The notes: a model not told the origin generated them from the sequence alone. A stretch of 64,000 nucleotides of DNA from Pseudomonadota bacterium (GCA_021848545.1 JAJZUL010000011.1:23073-87072); one strand, 5' to 3'. Shown: positions 1 through 10,622, counted from the first letter of the stretch. Translations and numbers: made by a program.

Positions 1-1
1 C

Positions 2-424
2 AGGGGCGTGGTACGCGATGCTTTGGCGCTGACGGCCCAAAACGGACCGATCGGCGACCATCACTTTTACATCACGTTCCGTACGTCCTTCCCCGGCACG
101 CGCGTTCCCGATTATATTCGCGCCCAACATCCCGATGAAATGACCATTGTATTACAGCACCAATTCTGGGATTTGGAAGTGGCCGACGACGGCTTCAACG
201 TCGCCCTGTCCTTTTCCGGGGTGCCGGAAAATCTTTGGATTCCTTTCGCCGCGGTGACGGGTTTCGCCGATCCCTCGGCGAAGTTCGGTCTCCAGTTCCA
301 GGGGGACGGGGCTTCGCCCCCCGATGACGGCGAGGATGTTCCCGACATCGAGCCGGCACCGGAAGAGGCGCCGCCGTCGGGCGACGGCAATGTCGTGACG
401 CTGGACGCGTTCCGCAAGAAATAA
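2..424 (+). CDS. sspB: SspB-family ClpXP adaptor (5' end outside window)
   Basis: Delivers ssrA-tagged and other substrates to the ClpXP protease in the cytoplasm. The reading frame is already open at the window edge (residues R-G-V-V-R-D-A-L), which matches the inside of the family N-terminal helix, so the true start lies upstream and the GTG at 8 is internal. The GDHHFYITF stretch and the folded core follow. An acidic, Pro-rich linker ends in a basic tail ([11 protein letters not shown]) that resembles the ClpX-binding tail of SspB. It lies 29 bp before the fumarase gene on the same strand. The family call is firm; the N-terminus cannot be seen. Confidence 0.85.
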   Translation, partial: RGVVRDALALTAQNGPIGDHHFYITFRTSFPGTRVPDYIRAQHPDEMTIVLQHQFWDLEVADDGFNVALSFSGVPENLWIPFAAVTGFADPSAKFGLQFQGDGASPPDDGEDVPDIEPAPEEAPPSGDGNVVTLDAFRKK

Positions 425-453
425 GGACCCCGGAACGGCGTCGGAGGAGGATC

Positions 454-2079
<1,626 letters not shown>

Positions 2080-2520
2080 TCATCCGGGCCGCGTCGTTTC
2101 CATTTCCGCCAGCAGCCAATGTTCCAGGGCCTGACCCTGGGGCCGGCCCCGCGCCTCCCAGATGTAATGGGCGCGCTTGCGGATGGAATCGAGATCGCTG
2201 CCGGCCAGGACCGACGAGACCCGGCGGTTCATCGCCACCAGCGAATGGATGTCGTGGTCGCTGACCGCCGGCCGCTGGGTGGCCCCCAGGGCGAAAGCGG
2301 TCTGGCGCTGGTCGGGCACCGGCCATTTCTGGTGGCTGGCGATGGACCGCACCGCGCGCCAGACCCGGCGATTATCTTCCAACGCCTTCAGGAAAGCGGT
2401 CGAATCGGCGGCGCCGTCAAGCGCGCTGGCGGCGAAGGCCAGGGCCAGCGCGCCCCTTTCGGCCAGGCTGAGCGGTGTCGAATCGGTTCCCGCGTCGGCT
2501 TGTGCAAGCGATACCTGCAT
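2080..2520 (-). CDS. Small protein with FlaF-like N-terminal part and DUF2934-like C-terminus
   Basis: About 146 residues. I place the start at the ATG at 2520 because GGGAG lies 5' of it; an ATG at 2550 would add ten residues. Residues ~15-100 carry a pattern like FlaF, a regulator of flagellin synthesis: an 'ALEDNRRVW' segment and, later, 'LVAMNRRVSSVLAG'. The last ~40 residues (IRKRAHYIWEARGRP..LEHW) match the short DUF2934 helix pair. The combination is unusual. Function is not established. A FlaF role is inferred only, although fliX lies at the far end of the window. The gene abuts the fumarase stop codon tail-to-tail. Confidence 0.5.
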   Translation of the reverse strand: MQVSLAQADAGTDSTPLSLAERGALALAFAASALDGAADSTAFLKALEDNRRVWRAVRSIASHQKWPVPDQRQTAFALGATQRPAVSDHDIHSLVAMNRRVSSVLAGSDLDSIRKRAHYIWEARGRPQGQALEHWLLAEMETTRPG

Positions 2521-3003
2521 GATCCAAGATCTCCCGTCGCGCTCGAGCATCCCTGATAAGGTAGGTAGCGGGCGGGAAGAAGTGTGGCAAGTGACTTCCG
2601 ATTAATCTTTTCTGACCGTAATGAAAATCCAGTATTTCCGCCGTTTTCAGGCGATGTGCGCATCTAACCGAACGGGTGGGGTCATGTCGGTTTTGTGACA
2701 AAACTACAGTACCGATATGGAAAAGGGAGGGGCGGGCATGAAATCAAGGGTTGGCCAGTCTCTTGTCCTGTCGCATTATTTGCCCCATCGTATTATCGAT
2801 CCAGGCAATGCGGGTGGGTGGCGGCCAGACTTTTTGCGACCCCCGGACTTTGGTCCAGTGGACTTTTAGCCATCCCAAACTTTGCCCCAAATCCTTGCTT
2901 TATTAGTGCGCTCTAATGTAATGTTCGGCCCTTCGCGCGGGCAGGGGGCGGGCGGCGCATGCCGGCCGGCGAGCGAAAAACGGCGGAAAGCCAAGGAGAC
3001 GGT
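2521..3003. other. Intergenic region upstream of soeABC
   Basis: About 480 bp without a convincing gene. It separates the divergent FlaF-like gene and soeA and must hold both promoters. It contains a small perfect palindrome at 2690-2704 (gttttg-tga-caaaac) and an AT-richer stretch around 2890-2920. No confident -35/-10 pair could be fixed by eye. Short open frames here lack ribosome sites and family resemblance. Confidence 0.4.
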
Positions 3004-5898
3004 ATGACGGAGCAGGCCACCACGTCCGACGGTCAATTCGGCCGCACGGAGGTCAAAACCACCACCTGTTACATGTGCGCCTGCCGCTGCGGCATCCGGG
3101 TCCATGTGCGCAATGGTGAAATCCGGTATATCGAAGGCAACCCCGATCACCCGCTCAACAAGGGTGTGATCTGCGCCAAGGGCGCTGCGGGGATCATGAA
3201 GCAATATTCCCCGGCCCGTCTGACCCGCCCCTTGCGGCGCAAGGCGAATGCCGAGCGCGGGGAGAACGCCTTCGAACCGATCTCCTGGGACGAGGCTCTG
3301 GACATGCTGGGCGAGCGTCTGGCCCATATCCGCGCCACCGATCCCCGCAAATTCGCCATCTTCACCGGCCGCGACCAGATGCAGGCCCTGACCGGCCTGT
3401 TCGCCAAGCAGTACGGAACCCCCAATTACGCGGCCCATGGGGGGTTCTGCTCGGTCAACATGGCGGCCGGGATGATCTACACCATCGGCGGCTCGTTCTG
3501 GGAATTCGGCGGTCCCGACCTCGACCGCGCCAAGCTGTTCGTGATGATCGGCACCGCCGAGGATCACCATTCCAACCCCATGAAGATCGCCCTGTCCAAG
3601 TTCAAGCGGGGCGGCGGGCGCTTCATCGCCATCAATCCGGTGCGCACCGGCTATGCCGCCATCGCCGACGAATGGGTGCCCATCCGCCCCGGCACCGACG
3701 GCGCCCTGATCCTGGCCCTGATTCACGAAATCATCGAACGGGGCCTGTTCGACCGCGAATTCCTGGTCCGCTACAGCAACGCCGCCGAACTGGTCAACAT
3801 GGACAAGGACAGCGACGAATATGGCCTGTTCGTCCGCGACCCGGACGTGCCGGTGCGGCCCGACACCTTCGAGACCCCCGACCGGCTGTGGTGGGATCTG
3901 AAGAAGGATCGGCCGGTGGTGTCGCGCACGCCGGGTTCCGTCGGCCGTCTGATGGGCGAATACGCCCTGCCCGGCGGCATGCCGGTCAAGCCCGCCTTCC
4001 AGCTGCTCAAGGACCGGGTCAGGCAATACACCCCCGATTGGGCCGAGGGGATCACCGGCATTCCCGCCGCCACCATCCGCCGTCTGGCCCACGAGATGGG
4101 GGTGACCGCCCGCGACCAGAAGATCGAGCTGCCCATCGCCTGGACCGACGCCTGGGGCGAGGAACACGAGACCCTGACCGGCAATCCGGTGGCCTTTCAC
4201 GCCATGCGCGGTCTGGCCGCCCATTCCAACGGGTTCCATACCATCCGGGCCCTGGGCATCCTGATGTCGATTCTGGGGACCATCGACCGACCCGGCGGCT
4301 TCCGTCACAAGGCGCCGTTCCCGCGTCCGATCCCGCCCTGCCACAAACCGCCCAAGGGCCCCCACGCCATCCGCCCCGATTCGCCGCTGGAAGGCTCGCC
4401 CCTGGGCTGGCCGGCCGAGCCCGAGGATCTGGCGGTGGACGAGAACGGCGAACCGTTGCGCATCGACAAGGGCTTTTCCTGGGAATATCCCCTGTCCGTG
4501 CACGGGCTGATGCATAACGTCATCACCAATGCCTGGCGGGGCGATCCCTATCCCATCGACACCCTGCTCCTGTTCATGTCGAACATGGCCTGGAACTCCA
4601 CCATGAACACGGTGGAGGTCCGCAAGATGCTGACCGACAGGAACGAGGACGGCGAATACAAGATCCCCTTCATCGTCGTCGCCGATGCCTTCGAATCCGA
4701 GACGGTGGCCTTCGCCGATCTGGTGCTGCCCGACACCACCTATCTCGAACGTCACGACGTGATGAGCATTCTCGACCGGCCGATTTCGGAATTCGACGGG
4801 CCGGTGGATTCGGTACGGGTGCCGGTGATGCCGCCCAAGGGCGAATGCCGGCCGTTCCAGGACGTGGTGATCGAACTGGCCACGCGCCTGAAGCTGCCCG
4901 CCTTCGTCACCAAGGAGGGGGAGCGCAAATATCGCGACTATCCCGATTTCATCGTCAATTTCGAAACCGAACCGGGATCGGGGATCGGCTTCCTGGCCGG
5001 CTGGCGCGGCGCGTCGGGCGAGAAATTCATGGTGGGCGAGCCCAATCCCAGCCAATGGGAGATGTACGCCCGCAACAACAATCATTTCCATTACGAACTG
5101 CCCCGCAGCTACCAGTACATGCGCAACTGGAACAAGGGCTATCTGACCTGGGCGCAAAGCCACCGCATGGTGCGCTATACCGACCCCATCAACATTCATA
5201 TCTATTCCGAAGTGCTGCAGAAATTCCGCCTCGCCGCCGAGGGCAAATGGAAGGGCCGCCAGCCCCCCGCCCATATGGCCGAGCGGGTCCGCACCTTCTT
5301 CGATCCGCTCCCCTTCTATTACGCGCCTTTGGAATGGCACGCGGTCGATCCCATCGCCTATCCGCTGTCGGCCATCACCCAGCGGCCGATGGCCATGTAC
5401 CATTCCTGGGATTCCCAGAACGCCTGGCTGCGTCAGATCCATACCCACAACGTGCTGTTCGTCCATCCCTCGGTGGGGGCGGCCAACAATTTCGGCGACG
5501 GCGCCTGGATCTGGGTGGAAAGCCCCTGGGGCAAGGTCCGCTGCCAGGCCCGGTTCTCGGAATCGGTCGAGCCGGGAACGGTCTGGACCTGGAACGCCAT
5601 CGGCAAGGCCAAGGGCGCCTGGGGCCTGGATGGCGACGCCAACGAATCCAAGCGGGGCTTTCTGCTCAATCACCTGATTACCGAGGAATTGCCCGGGCTG
5701 CTGTCCGGGCGCCGGGTGTCGAATTCGGACCCGGTCACCGGTCAGGCGGCCTGGTTCGACGTGCGGGTGCGCATCACGCCCTGCGCCGAGGGCGAGCCGG
5801 AGGAAAGCTGGCCGCAATTCGCCGGCCTGCCCGAGGTGCCGGGCCAGACCGGATTCCGGGGCCGCATCCGGGCGTTCTTCGCCGGCCGCAAGGGGTGA
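3004..5898 (+). CDS. soeA: Molybdopterin oxidoreductase, sulfite:quinone oxidoreductase catalytic subunit
   Basis: Catalytic subunit of a DMSO-reductase-superfamily enzyme (bis-MGD cofactor), 964 residues. The N-terminus carries a [4Fe-4S] motif (CYMCACRCGIRV...GVICAKG), followed by Mo-bisMGD domains (GRDQMQALTGLFAKQ; GGSFWEFGGPD) and a C-terminal molydopterin dinucleotide-binding region. There is no Tat signal, which fits the cytoplasmic SoeA type rather than a periplasmic enzyme. AAGGAG at 2993-2998 fixes the ATG at 3004. Length, motifs and the order catalytic/FeS/membrane anchor match soeABC of purple bacteria and Ruegeria, so sulfite oxidation to sulfate with electrons to quinone is the likely role. 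A reductase for another oxyanion or S-oxide remains possible. Confidence 0.75.
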   Translation: MTEQATTSDGQFGRTEVKTTTCYMCACRCGIRVHVRNGEIRYIEGNPDHPLNKGVICAKGAAGIMKQYSPARLTRPLRRKANAERGENAFEPISWDEALDMLGERLAHIRATDPRKFAIFTGRDQMQALTGLFAKQYGTPNYAAHGGFCSVNMAAGMIYTIGGSFWEFGGPDLDRAKLFVMIGTAEDHHSNPMKIALSKFKRGGGRFIAINPVRTGYAAIADEWVPIRPGTDGALILALIHEIIERGLFDREFLVRYSNAAELVNMDKDSDEYGLFVRDPDVPVRPDTFETPDRLWWDLKKDRPVVSRTPGSVGRLMGEYALPGGMPVKPAFQLLKDRVRQYTPDWAEGITGIPAATIRRLAHEMGVTARDQKIELPIAWTDAWGEEHETLTGNPVAFHAMRGLAAHSNGFHTIRALGILMSILGTIDRPGGFRHKAPFPRPIPPCHKPPKGPHAIRPDSPLEGSPLGWPAEPEDLAVDENGEPLRIDKGFSWEYPLSVHGLMHNVITNAWRGDPYPIDTLLLFMSNMAWNSTMNTVEVRKMLTDRNEDGEYKIPFIVVADAFESETVAFADLVLPDTTYLERHDVMSILDRPISEFDGPVDSVRVPVMPPKGECRPFQDVVIELATRLKLPAFVTKEGERKYRDYPDFIVNFETEPGSGIGFLAGWRGASGEKFMVGEPNPSQWEMYARNNNHFHYELPRSYQYMRNWNKGYLTWAQSHRMVRYTDPINIHIYSEVLQKFRLAAEGKWKGRQPPAHMAERVRTFFDPLPFYYAPLEWHAVDPIAYPLSAITQRPMAMYHSWDSQNAWLRQIHTHNVLFVHPSVGAANNFGDGAWIWVESPWGKVRCQARFSESVEPGTVWTWNAIGKAKGAWGLDGDANESKRGFLLNHLITEELPGLLSGRRVSNSDPVTGQAAWFDVRVRITPCAEGEPEESWPQFAGLPEVPGQTGFRGRIRAFFAGRKG

Positions 5899-5903
5899 TG
5901 ACG

Positions 5904-6662
5904 ATGTTCGGAAAAAAACAAACCCCGGCGAAAAAGCAACTGGCCCTGGTCATCGACCTCAATGTCTGCGTCGGCTGCCATGCCTGCGTGACCAGTTGCA
6001 AGGAATGGAACACCTCGGGTTCGGCCGGGCCGCTGCCCGACGAGAACCCGTACGGCGCCGATCCCAAGGGCGTGTTCTTCAACCGGGTCCAGACCTTCGA
6101 ATGCGGCACCTATCCCAATACCGAGACGGTGCATTTCCCCAAAAGCTGCCTGCATTGCGAAGATCCGCCGTGCGTGCCCGTCTGTCCCACCGGCGCGTCC
6201 TATAAGCGCGAGGAGGACGGGATCGTCCTGGTGGATTACGACAAATGCATCGGCTGCAAATATTGCTCGTGGTCGTGCCCCTACGGCGCCCGTGAATTCG
6301 ACGAGGTGCAGGGCGTGATGAAGAAATGCACGCTGTGCGTGGATCGCATCTACGACACCTCTCTCGATCCCAAATTGCGCAAGCCCGCCTGCGTGCTGGC
6401 CTGCCCGACCAGTGCGCGTATTTTCGGCGACATCAAGGACCCGCAGTCGGAGGCCTCGATCGCCATCGCCGAGAATTCAGGCTTTCAGCTCATGCCGGAA
6501 TGGGGCACCAACCCGGCCAATCATTATTTGCCGCGCCGCAAGACCCGGATCACGCTCCACGAGGACGAGCTGGTGCGGGCCGACAATCCGTTGAAGGTCG
6601 AAGGGGAGCCGCCGAAGGTGCCGCTCACTTCGCCGACCATCGACGACGCGTCGAACTGGTGA
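5904..6662 (+). CDS. soeB: 4Fe-4S ferredoxin-type electron-transfer subunit SoeB
   Basis: Electron-transfer subunit of the SoeABC complex, about 252 residues. Four cysteine clusters are visible: CVGCHACVTSC; CGTYP..CLHCEDPPCVPVC; CIGCKYCSWSC; and CTLC...CVLACP. This is the DmsB/NrfC-type arrangement for four [4Fe-4S] clusters passing electrons between the Mo centre and the membrane anchor. The start is uncertain: an ATG at 5898 overlaps the soeA stop but sits 2 nt from AAGGGG, while 5904 has an 8-nt spacing and is preferred. Translation is clearly coupled to soeA. Confidence 0.85.
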   Translation: MFGKKQTPAKKQLALVIDLNVCVGCHACVTSCKEWNTSGSAGPLPDENPYGADPKGVFFNRVQTFECGTYPNTETVHFPKSCLHCEDPPCVPVCPTGASYKREEDGIVLVDYDKCIGCKYCSWSCPYGAREFDEVQGVMKKCTLCVDRIYDTSLDPKLRKPACVLACPTSARIFGDIKDPQSEASIAIAENSGFQLMPEWGTNPANHYLPRRKTRITLHEDELVRADNPLKVEGEPPKVPLTSPTIDDASNW

Positions 6663-6681
6663 GCGGGGGGAGACACCGACC

Positions 6682-7662
6682 ATGCGACCTGCTTTTTCCG
6701 TTCTCTTCCTCACCACCCTGATCGGCATCGGCCAGGGGCTGCTGGTGGCGCTGTCCGTCGGCCAATGGATCGAAACCATCGGTTGGGCGCCCGTCGATCC
6801 CAACGGCAATTTCATTGCCTACGGGGCCGTGGTGGCGGTGGTGTTCCTGGGGTTGGGGCTGTTCGCCTCGTTCTTCCATCTCGCCAATCCCCAACGGGCC
6901 TGGCGGGCGGCGACCCGCTGGCGCACCTCGTGGCTGTCGCGTGAGGTTCTGCTGTTGCCGGTGGTGATGGGGCTGGGCCTGGTTTACGCCCTGATCCAGT
7001 ATTTCAATGTCCAGCCGGCGCTGGTGACCTTCGCCAACGGCGAAAGCGTCACCCTGGGCCTGGTGGTGGGGACGGTGGCCGCCCTGGCGGCGCTGCTGCT
7101 GTTCGTCGTCACCGGCATGATCTATGCCTGCGTCAAATTCATCCGCGAATGGGCGTCCGCCTGGACGGTGATCAATTTCATGATCATGGGATTGGCGTCG
7201 GGATCCGCCGTGGCCGCGATCTGCGCCAATCTCGAAGGCGGCGTTCTCGCCCGCTTCTACCTGTTCGCCGCCCTGGTCCTGACGGTGGTGGCGCTGGCCA
7301 CGCGGTCCTATCAGATATGGCTCAATTCCCGGCTGGCGCTGAAATCGACTTTGAAGACGGCCATCGGCCAGCACCACCAGCAGATTCGCCAGATCAGCCA
7401 GGGCTTCATGGGGAGTTCCTTCAACAACAAGGAATTTTCCGCCCCCGGCGGCCGCGACGCGGTGCGCGGCACCACCGTCGCCTTCCTGTTCTTCGCCTTC
7501 CTTCTGCCGGCGGCGCTGATGATCGTCGCCCTGGGACATGGCGGGTTGGTGGTTCTGGCGTCGGCGGCGGCGATCCAGTATCTCGGCCTGCTGGTGGAAC
7601 GCTGGGCTTTCTTCGCCCAGGGCCAGCATGTGCAGAACCTCTATTACCAGGGCAAGGCGTAA
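6682..7662 (+). CDS. soeC: DmsC-family membrane anchor subunit SoeC
   Basis: Integral membrane subunit, 326 residues, with about eight hydrophobic segments starting at residue ~5 (RPAFSVLFLTTLIGIGQGLL). The family (DmsC/NrfD-like) anchors the FeS subunit and exchanges electrons with the quinone pool. The motif 'LFASFFHLANPQRAWRA' is typical of DmsC anchors. It lies 19 bp after soeB in the same operon and completes the catalytic/FeS/anchor set. It ends 3 bp from the convergent pseudouridine synthase gene, so little room is left for a terminator. Confidence 0.8.
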   Translation: MRPAFSVLFLTTLIGIGQGLLVALSVGQWIETIGWAPVDPNGNFIAYGAVVAVVFLGLGLFASFFHLANPQRAWRAATRWRTSWLSREVLLLPVVMGLGLVYALIQYFNVQPALVTFANGESVTLGLVVGTVAALAALLLFVVTGMIYACVKFIREWASAWTVINFMIMGLASGSAVAAICANLEGGVLARFYLFAALVLTVVALATRSYQIWLNSRLALKSTLKTAIGQHHQQIRQISQGFMGSSFNNKEFSAPGGRDAVRGTTVAFLFFAFLLPAALMIVALGHGGLVVLASAAAIQYLGLLVERWAFFAQGQHVQNLYYQGKA

Positions 7663-7665
7663 ACC

Positions 7666-8391
7666 CTATTCTCCGCCCCAGCCGCAGCGTTCCAGCAAGG
7701 CCCGCATATGGTCGGGCACCGGGGCGGTGACGGTGATCGGCGGTTTGCGCGGGTAAAGCGGGATGGTCACCTGCCGGGCTTGCAGATGCATGGCGTCGGC
7801 GGCCAGATCGGCGGTGCCATGGCCATAGCGGGAATCGCCGGCGATGGGGCTGCCGATGGCGGCCAGATGGGCGCGGATCTGGTGGGTGCGGCCGGTACGC
7901 GGCCGGGCCTCGATCCACGCCAGGCGTCCCTCCGGCTCCCGTCCCAGGACCCGCCATTCGGTCACGGATGGTTTGCCGCGACGCCGATCGACCACCACCT
8001 TCCAGCCATGGCGGCGCTCCTCTTTCCACAGGGGCAGATCGATGAGCCCCGCATCCCCGGCCGGCGCGCCGACCACCACCGCCCAATAAACCTTCTCCAC
8101 CGCGCCTTCGGCGAACAGGGCGCCCAGCCGCGCCAAAGCCTGGCGATGGCGGCCCAGCACCAGACAGCCCGACGTGTCGCGGTCCAGGCGGTGGGCCAGC
8201 TCGGGCGCCCGCTTCAGGCCGAAACGCAGGGATTCGAGCAGGGGCGCAAGATTGTCGCCGGGTTCACTGGATTGGCGGCCTGCGCCGCCGTGGCCGCCGG
8301 CATGCACCGCGACGCCCGCCGGCTTGTCGATCACCAGCATCAGCCCGTCGCGATAAAGAAGCGGCGGGGAAGCGCCCTCGTTATCGGTCAT
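7666..8391 (-). CDS. RluA-family pseudouridine synthase
   Basis: Converts specific uridines in rRNA or tRNA to pseudouridine. The 241-residue protein has the catalytic Asp in HRLDRDTSGC, the start signature 'MLVIDKPAGVAVHAGG' and the C-terminal RTGRTHQIRAHLA motif. It lacks an N-terminal S4 domain, so it resembles the short RluA/TruC-like enzymes rather than RluC/RluD; the target nucleotide cannot be assigned from sequence. The start codon overlaps the stop of the upstream SPOR-protein gene (ATGA), so the two are co-translated. Confidence 0.85.
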   Translation of the reverse strand: MTDNEGASPPLLYRDGLMLVIDKPAGVAVHAGGHGGAGRQSSEPGDNLAPLLESLRFGLKRAPELAHRLDRDTSGCLVLGRHRQALARLGALFAEGAVEKVYWAVVVGAPAGDAGLIDLPLWKEERRHGWKVVVDRRRGKPSVTEWRVLGREPEGRLAWIEARPRTGRTHQIRAHLAAIGSPIAGDSRYGHGTADLAADAMHLQARQVTIPLYPRKPPITVTAPVPDHMRALLERCGWGGE

Positions 8392-9458
8392 TTGGGAAAG
8401 GGGGTGGGCGTGCAGGACTGTCCCTTGGCGGTCAGGCTCTTGCACAGGGCGATGGCCGCGTCCGGCTTCAGCGGTCCGGCGATCAGCCGGTAGGTGGTGC
8501 CGAGATCGCCGAGACTGGCCTTGACCACCTTGTAGGACAGGGGCGCCAGGGCCGGATACATGTGGCTTAACGTGTCCCAGGCGCGGGGGCCGTAGGCGCG
8601 CGCCGCCATGGCCAGCAATTGCACGCCGGCCGGTCCGGTGAAGCCCGCCTTCAGCGGCGGCGGCGCCACGCCCGGCGGATTGGGAACATAGACCGGCTTG
8701 AATCCCTGATAGGGGGCGGGACGGGGTGGTCCCTTGCGGCGGACGATTTTGGCCGGCTTCGGTTCCAGCTTCGGCGTTTGCGCCGGCTGGGCGATGAAAC
8801 GGGCCAGCGCCGCCTTTTCCGCCGCCGCTTCCGGGGGCGTGATCAATCCGGTTTCCACCAGCCGGTCCAGGCGCGCCGGCAAGGCGCGGGCGGCGGCCGG
8901 ATCGGCCGGTCGCAGCGCCTGACGTTCGGCGGGGGCCGCCGGCAGGATGGAATCCAGCAGGAATTTCTTTTCGGCGGCTACGCCCGTGCCCGCTTCGTCC
9001 CCCAGCGCCCGCATGCGCGCCACCAGCGACGGGGGCGAAGGGATCGGCGCCGTCAATCCCACCGCCGGCGGCGCCGCGGTCAGGGGCAGCAGGCCGCCGA
9101 TATTGGCGTCGACCCGTTGTTTGGCGTCGTCGGGGGTGATCAGCCCGTCGGCCAGCAAACGCCGGATGGTCAGAAAGCGCAACGCGATGGGATCGCCGGC
9201 CAGCAGGCGGACCGCCGCCGGCCCGGTGACCGTGGCGGTGGCGGGAAAGGGCGAATCGTTGGCGGCCAGCGGTGACAGCGGCGCCGGGCGGGCGGGTTCG
9301 GCTTTGGGGGGCGGGGCCGGCACCATGGCCGGCGCCGCCGGTTCGGTGGCGGCCGGCCGGGCGCCGAACGGCGTGTCGAAGGTGCAGCCGCCCAAAGCCG
9401 TGGCCAGGGCCAGCGGCGTCAAAATCGTCAACCGGAGGCGGGGCGGAAATCGGCGCAT
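8388..9458 (-). CDS. SPOR-domain lipoprotein
   Basis: A 356-residue exported lipoprotein. The signal peptide ends in a lipobox (LGGC, Cys at about 25) after a basic start (MRRFPPRLR). A long Pro/Ala-rich stretch follows, with two helical repeats of the 'LLADGLITPDDAKQR' / 'LVETGLITPPEAAAEK' type (residues ~95-110 and ~190-210). A SPOR-like domain covers about the last 85 residues. SPOR domains bind glycan strands stripped of stem peptides at the septum, so a role in cell-wall maturation or division is likely. It is translationally coupled to the pseudouridine synthase. Confidence 0.7.
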   Translation of the reverse strand: MRRFPPRLRLTILTPLALATALGGCTFDTPFGARPAATEPAAPAMVPAPPPKAEPARPAPLSPLAANDSPFPATATVTGPAAVRLLAGDPIALRFLTIRRLLADGLITPDDAKQRVDANIGGLLPLTAAPPAVGLTAPIPSPPSLVARMRALGDEAGTGVAAEKKFLLDSILPAAPAERQALRPADPAAARALPARLDRLVETGLITPPEAAAEKAALARFIAQPAQTPKLEPKPAKIVRRKGPPRPAPYQGFKPVYVPNPPGVAPPPLKAGFTGPAGVQLLAMAARAYGPRAWDTLSHMYPALAPLSYKVVKASLGDLGTTYRLIAGPLKPDAAIALCKSLTAKGQSCTPTPFPK

Positions 9459-9530
9459 GGCGGCATTGTCGACGGTCGCGGGGCGCGGAGCAAGGGCGAT
9501 TGGCCATTGCGCCGCCGGACTCTTTTCTTT

Positions 9531-9563
9531 AGACCGTGATGCAGAAAATCTGCATCACGGTCT
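9531..9563. repeat. Perfect 14-bp inverted repeat (hairpin)
   Basis: agaccgtgatgcag and its exact reverse complement flank a 5-nt loop (aaaat). It lies in the gap between the SPOR-protein gene and dedA, upstream of both. Without a T-run it does not look like an intrinsic terminator; it may be an operator or a dispersed hairpin. Confidence 0.6.
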
Positions 9564-9692
9564 AAGCGCTTTATATTTGGCCCTCGCCGGGCGCGCGCGT
9601 CCGCGCGCTTGGGTGCTCGCTCAATGCTCGCCGGAGCGACGCGTCCAAGATTTAGCCAGGCGTTTCATATTTCAGGCGCGTCGCTCTAGAGC

Positions 9693-9826
9693 CTGCCCCG
9701 AAAGTTGCCGTGGCGGCCTGCAAATGGCGGTTTTCTGCGCTTCCGCTACTCACGTACATGAAGTACGCTCCGCTGCGGTTCTCGAAAACCGCCATTTTCG
9801 GCTTACCCTGCCGACTTTCGGGGCAG
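9693..9826. repeat. 134-bp nested palindromic element
   Basis: Outer arms of 13 bp (ctgccccgaaagt at 9693-9705, complement at 9814-9826), inner arms of 14 bp (aaatggcggttttc at 9722-9735, complement at 9784-9797) and a central cgtac/gtacg arm form one long cruciform-capable structure. Open frames crossing it have no ribosome site. The form is that of a dispersed palindromic repeat of alphaproteobacterial genomes. It fills the gap before dedA. Confidence 0.65.
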
Positions 9827-9903
9827 TCTCCAGAGACCCCGGAAATTCCTGGAACCGCCCTCATTTCGTCCGGGGCCGCCATCGCCCGGTACGGGGACAG
9901 ATC

Positions 9904-10593
9904 GTGTCTTTTCTTTCGGTTGACGCCTTTACCCACCTGATCGGCCCCTACGGTTATGGTCTGGTGGCGCTTGTCGTCGGTCTGGAAAGTCTGGGCATCC
10001 CCCTGCCCGGCGAGGGCATATTGATCGCGGCGGCGCTGTTCGCCGGCCGCACCGGGCGGCTCGATATCGGCGGCATCGTCGTGGCCGCCATCATCGGCGC
10101 GGTGCTGGGCGACAGCGGCGGCTATTGGATCGGGCGGCGCTTCGGCTACGGGTTGCTGCTGCGCTACGGCCCGCGCGTCGGGGTGGGGCCGGCCCGCATC
10201 AAGGTCGGGCAATATCTGTTTCTCAAGCATGGCGGCAAAGTGGTGTTCTTCGGCCGCTTCTTCGCCATCCTCAGAATCCTGGCGGCGTTGCTGGCCGGGA
10301 TCGACCGCATGGACTGGCACCGCTTCCTGGTGGCCAATGTTTCCGGCGCCATCCTGTGGGCCAGCCTGTATGGCGGCGGCGCCTATCTGTTCGGCGACCA
10401 GGTCCGGCGTCTGTCGGGCATGGCCGGTCTGGCCTTGATGGCGGCCGGCGCCATCTCCTTCGTCATCGTCATCGTCATCATGCGCCGCCACCACATGCGT
10501 CTGGAGGAGGTCGCCGAGCGCGCCTTGCCCGGACCGCTGCCGCCGGCGCACGTCCATCACGGCCGTCCCCGTCGCGGCGATGGCGGGCGCTGA
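9904..10593 (+). CDS. DedA-family membrane protein
   Basis: Inner-membrane protein of 229 residues, GTG start. DedA/VTT-domain proteins are linked to lipid-carrier flipping and to maintenance of the proton-motive force. The family motifs are clear: 'GLVALVVGLESLGIPLPGEG' near the N-terminus and 'HGGKVVFFGRFFAILRILAALLAG' with the conserved Phe-Gly-Arg-Phe. Four to five hydrophobic segments are visible, and the C-terminal tail is basic and His-rich. The frame stays open upstream through the palindromic element, but the resemblance begins at this GTG (VSFLSVDAFTHL). It converges on the diguanylate cyclase gene. Confidence 0.8.
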   Translation: MSFLSVDAFTHLIGPYGYGLVALVVGLESLGIPLPGEGILIAAALFAGRTGRLDIGGIVVAAIIGAVLGDSGGYWIGRRFGYGLLLRYGPRVGVGPARIKVGQYLFLKHGGKVVFFGRFFAILRILAALLAGIDRMDWHRFLVANVSGAILWASLYGGGAYLFGDQVRRLSGMAGLALMAAGAISFVIVIVIMRRHHMRLEEVAERALPGPLPPAHVHHGRPRRGDGGR

Positions 10594-10622
10594 CGGTAGC
10601 GGGCGCGGCCCATGATTCGGCG

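Noticed and set aside
2690..2704. Palindrome as an Fnr or Crp site for soeABC
   Set aside because: gttttg-tga-caaaac fits neither the TTGAT-N4-ATCAA nor the TGTGA-N6-TCACA consensus.
2866..5817. Very long open frame antisense to soeA (about 980 codons)
   Set aside because: The sense strand encodes a clear molybdoenzyme; the antisense product is low-complexity and rich in Gly/His/Arg, typical of a GC-rich shadow.
9710..9940. Small open frame across the 134-bp palindrome
   Set aside because: Its sequence is dictated by the palindrome; no ribosome site, and it overlaps the dedA start in another frame.
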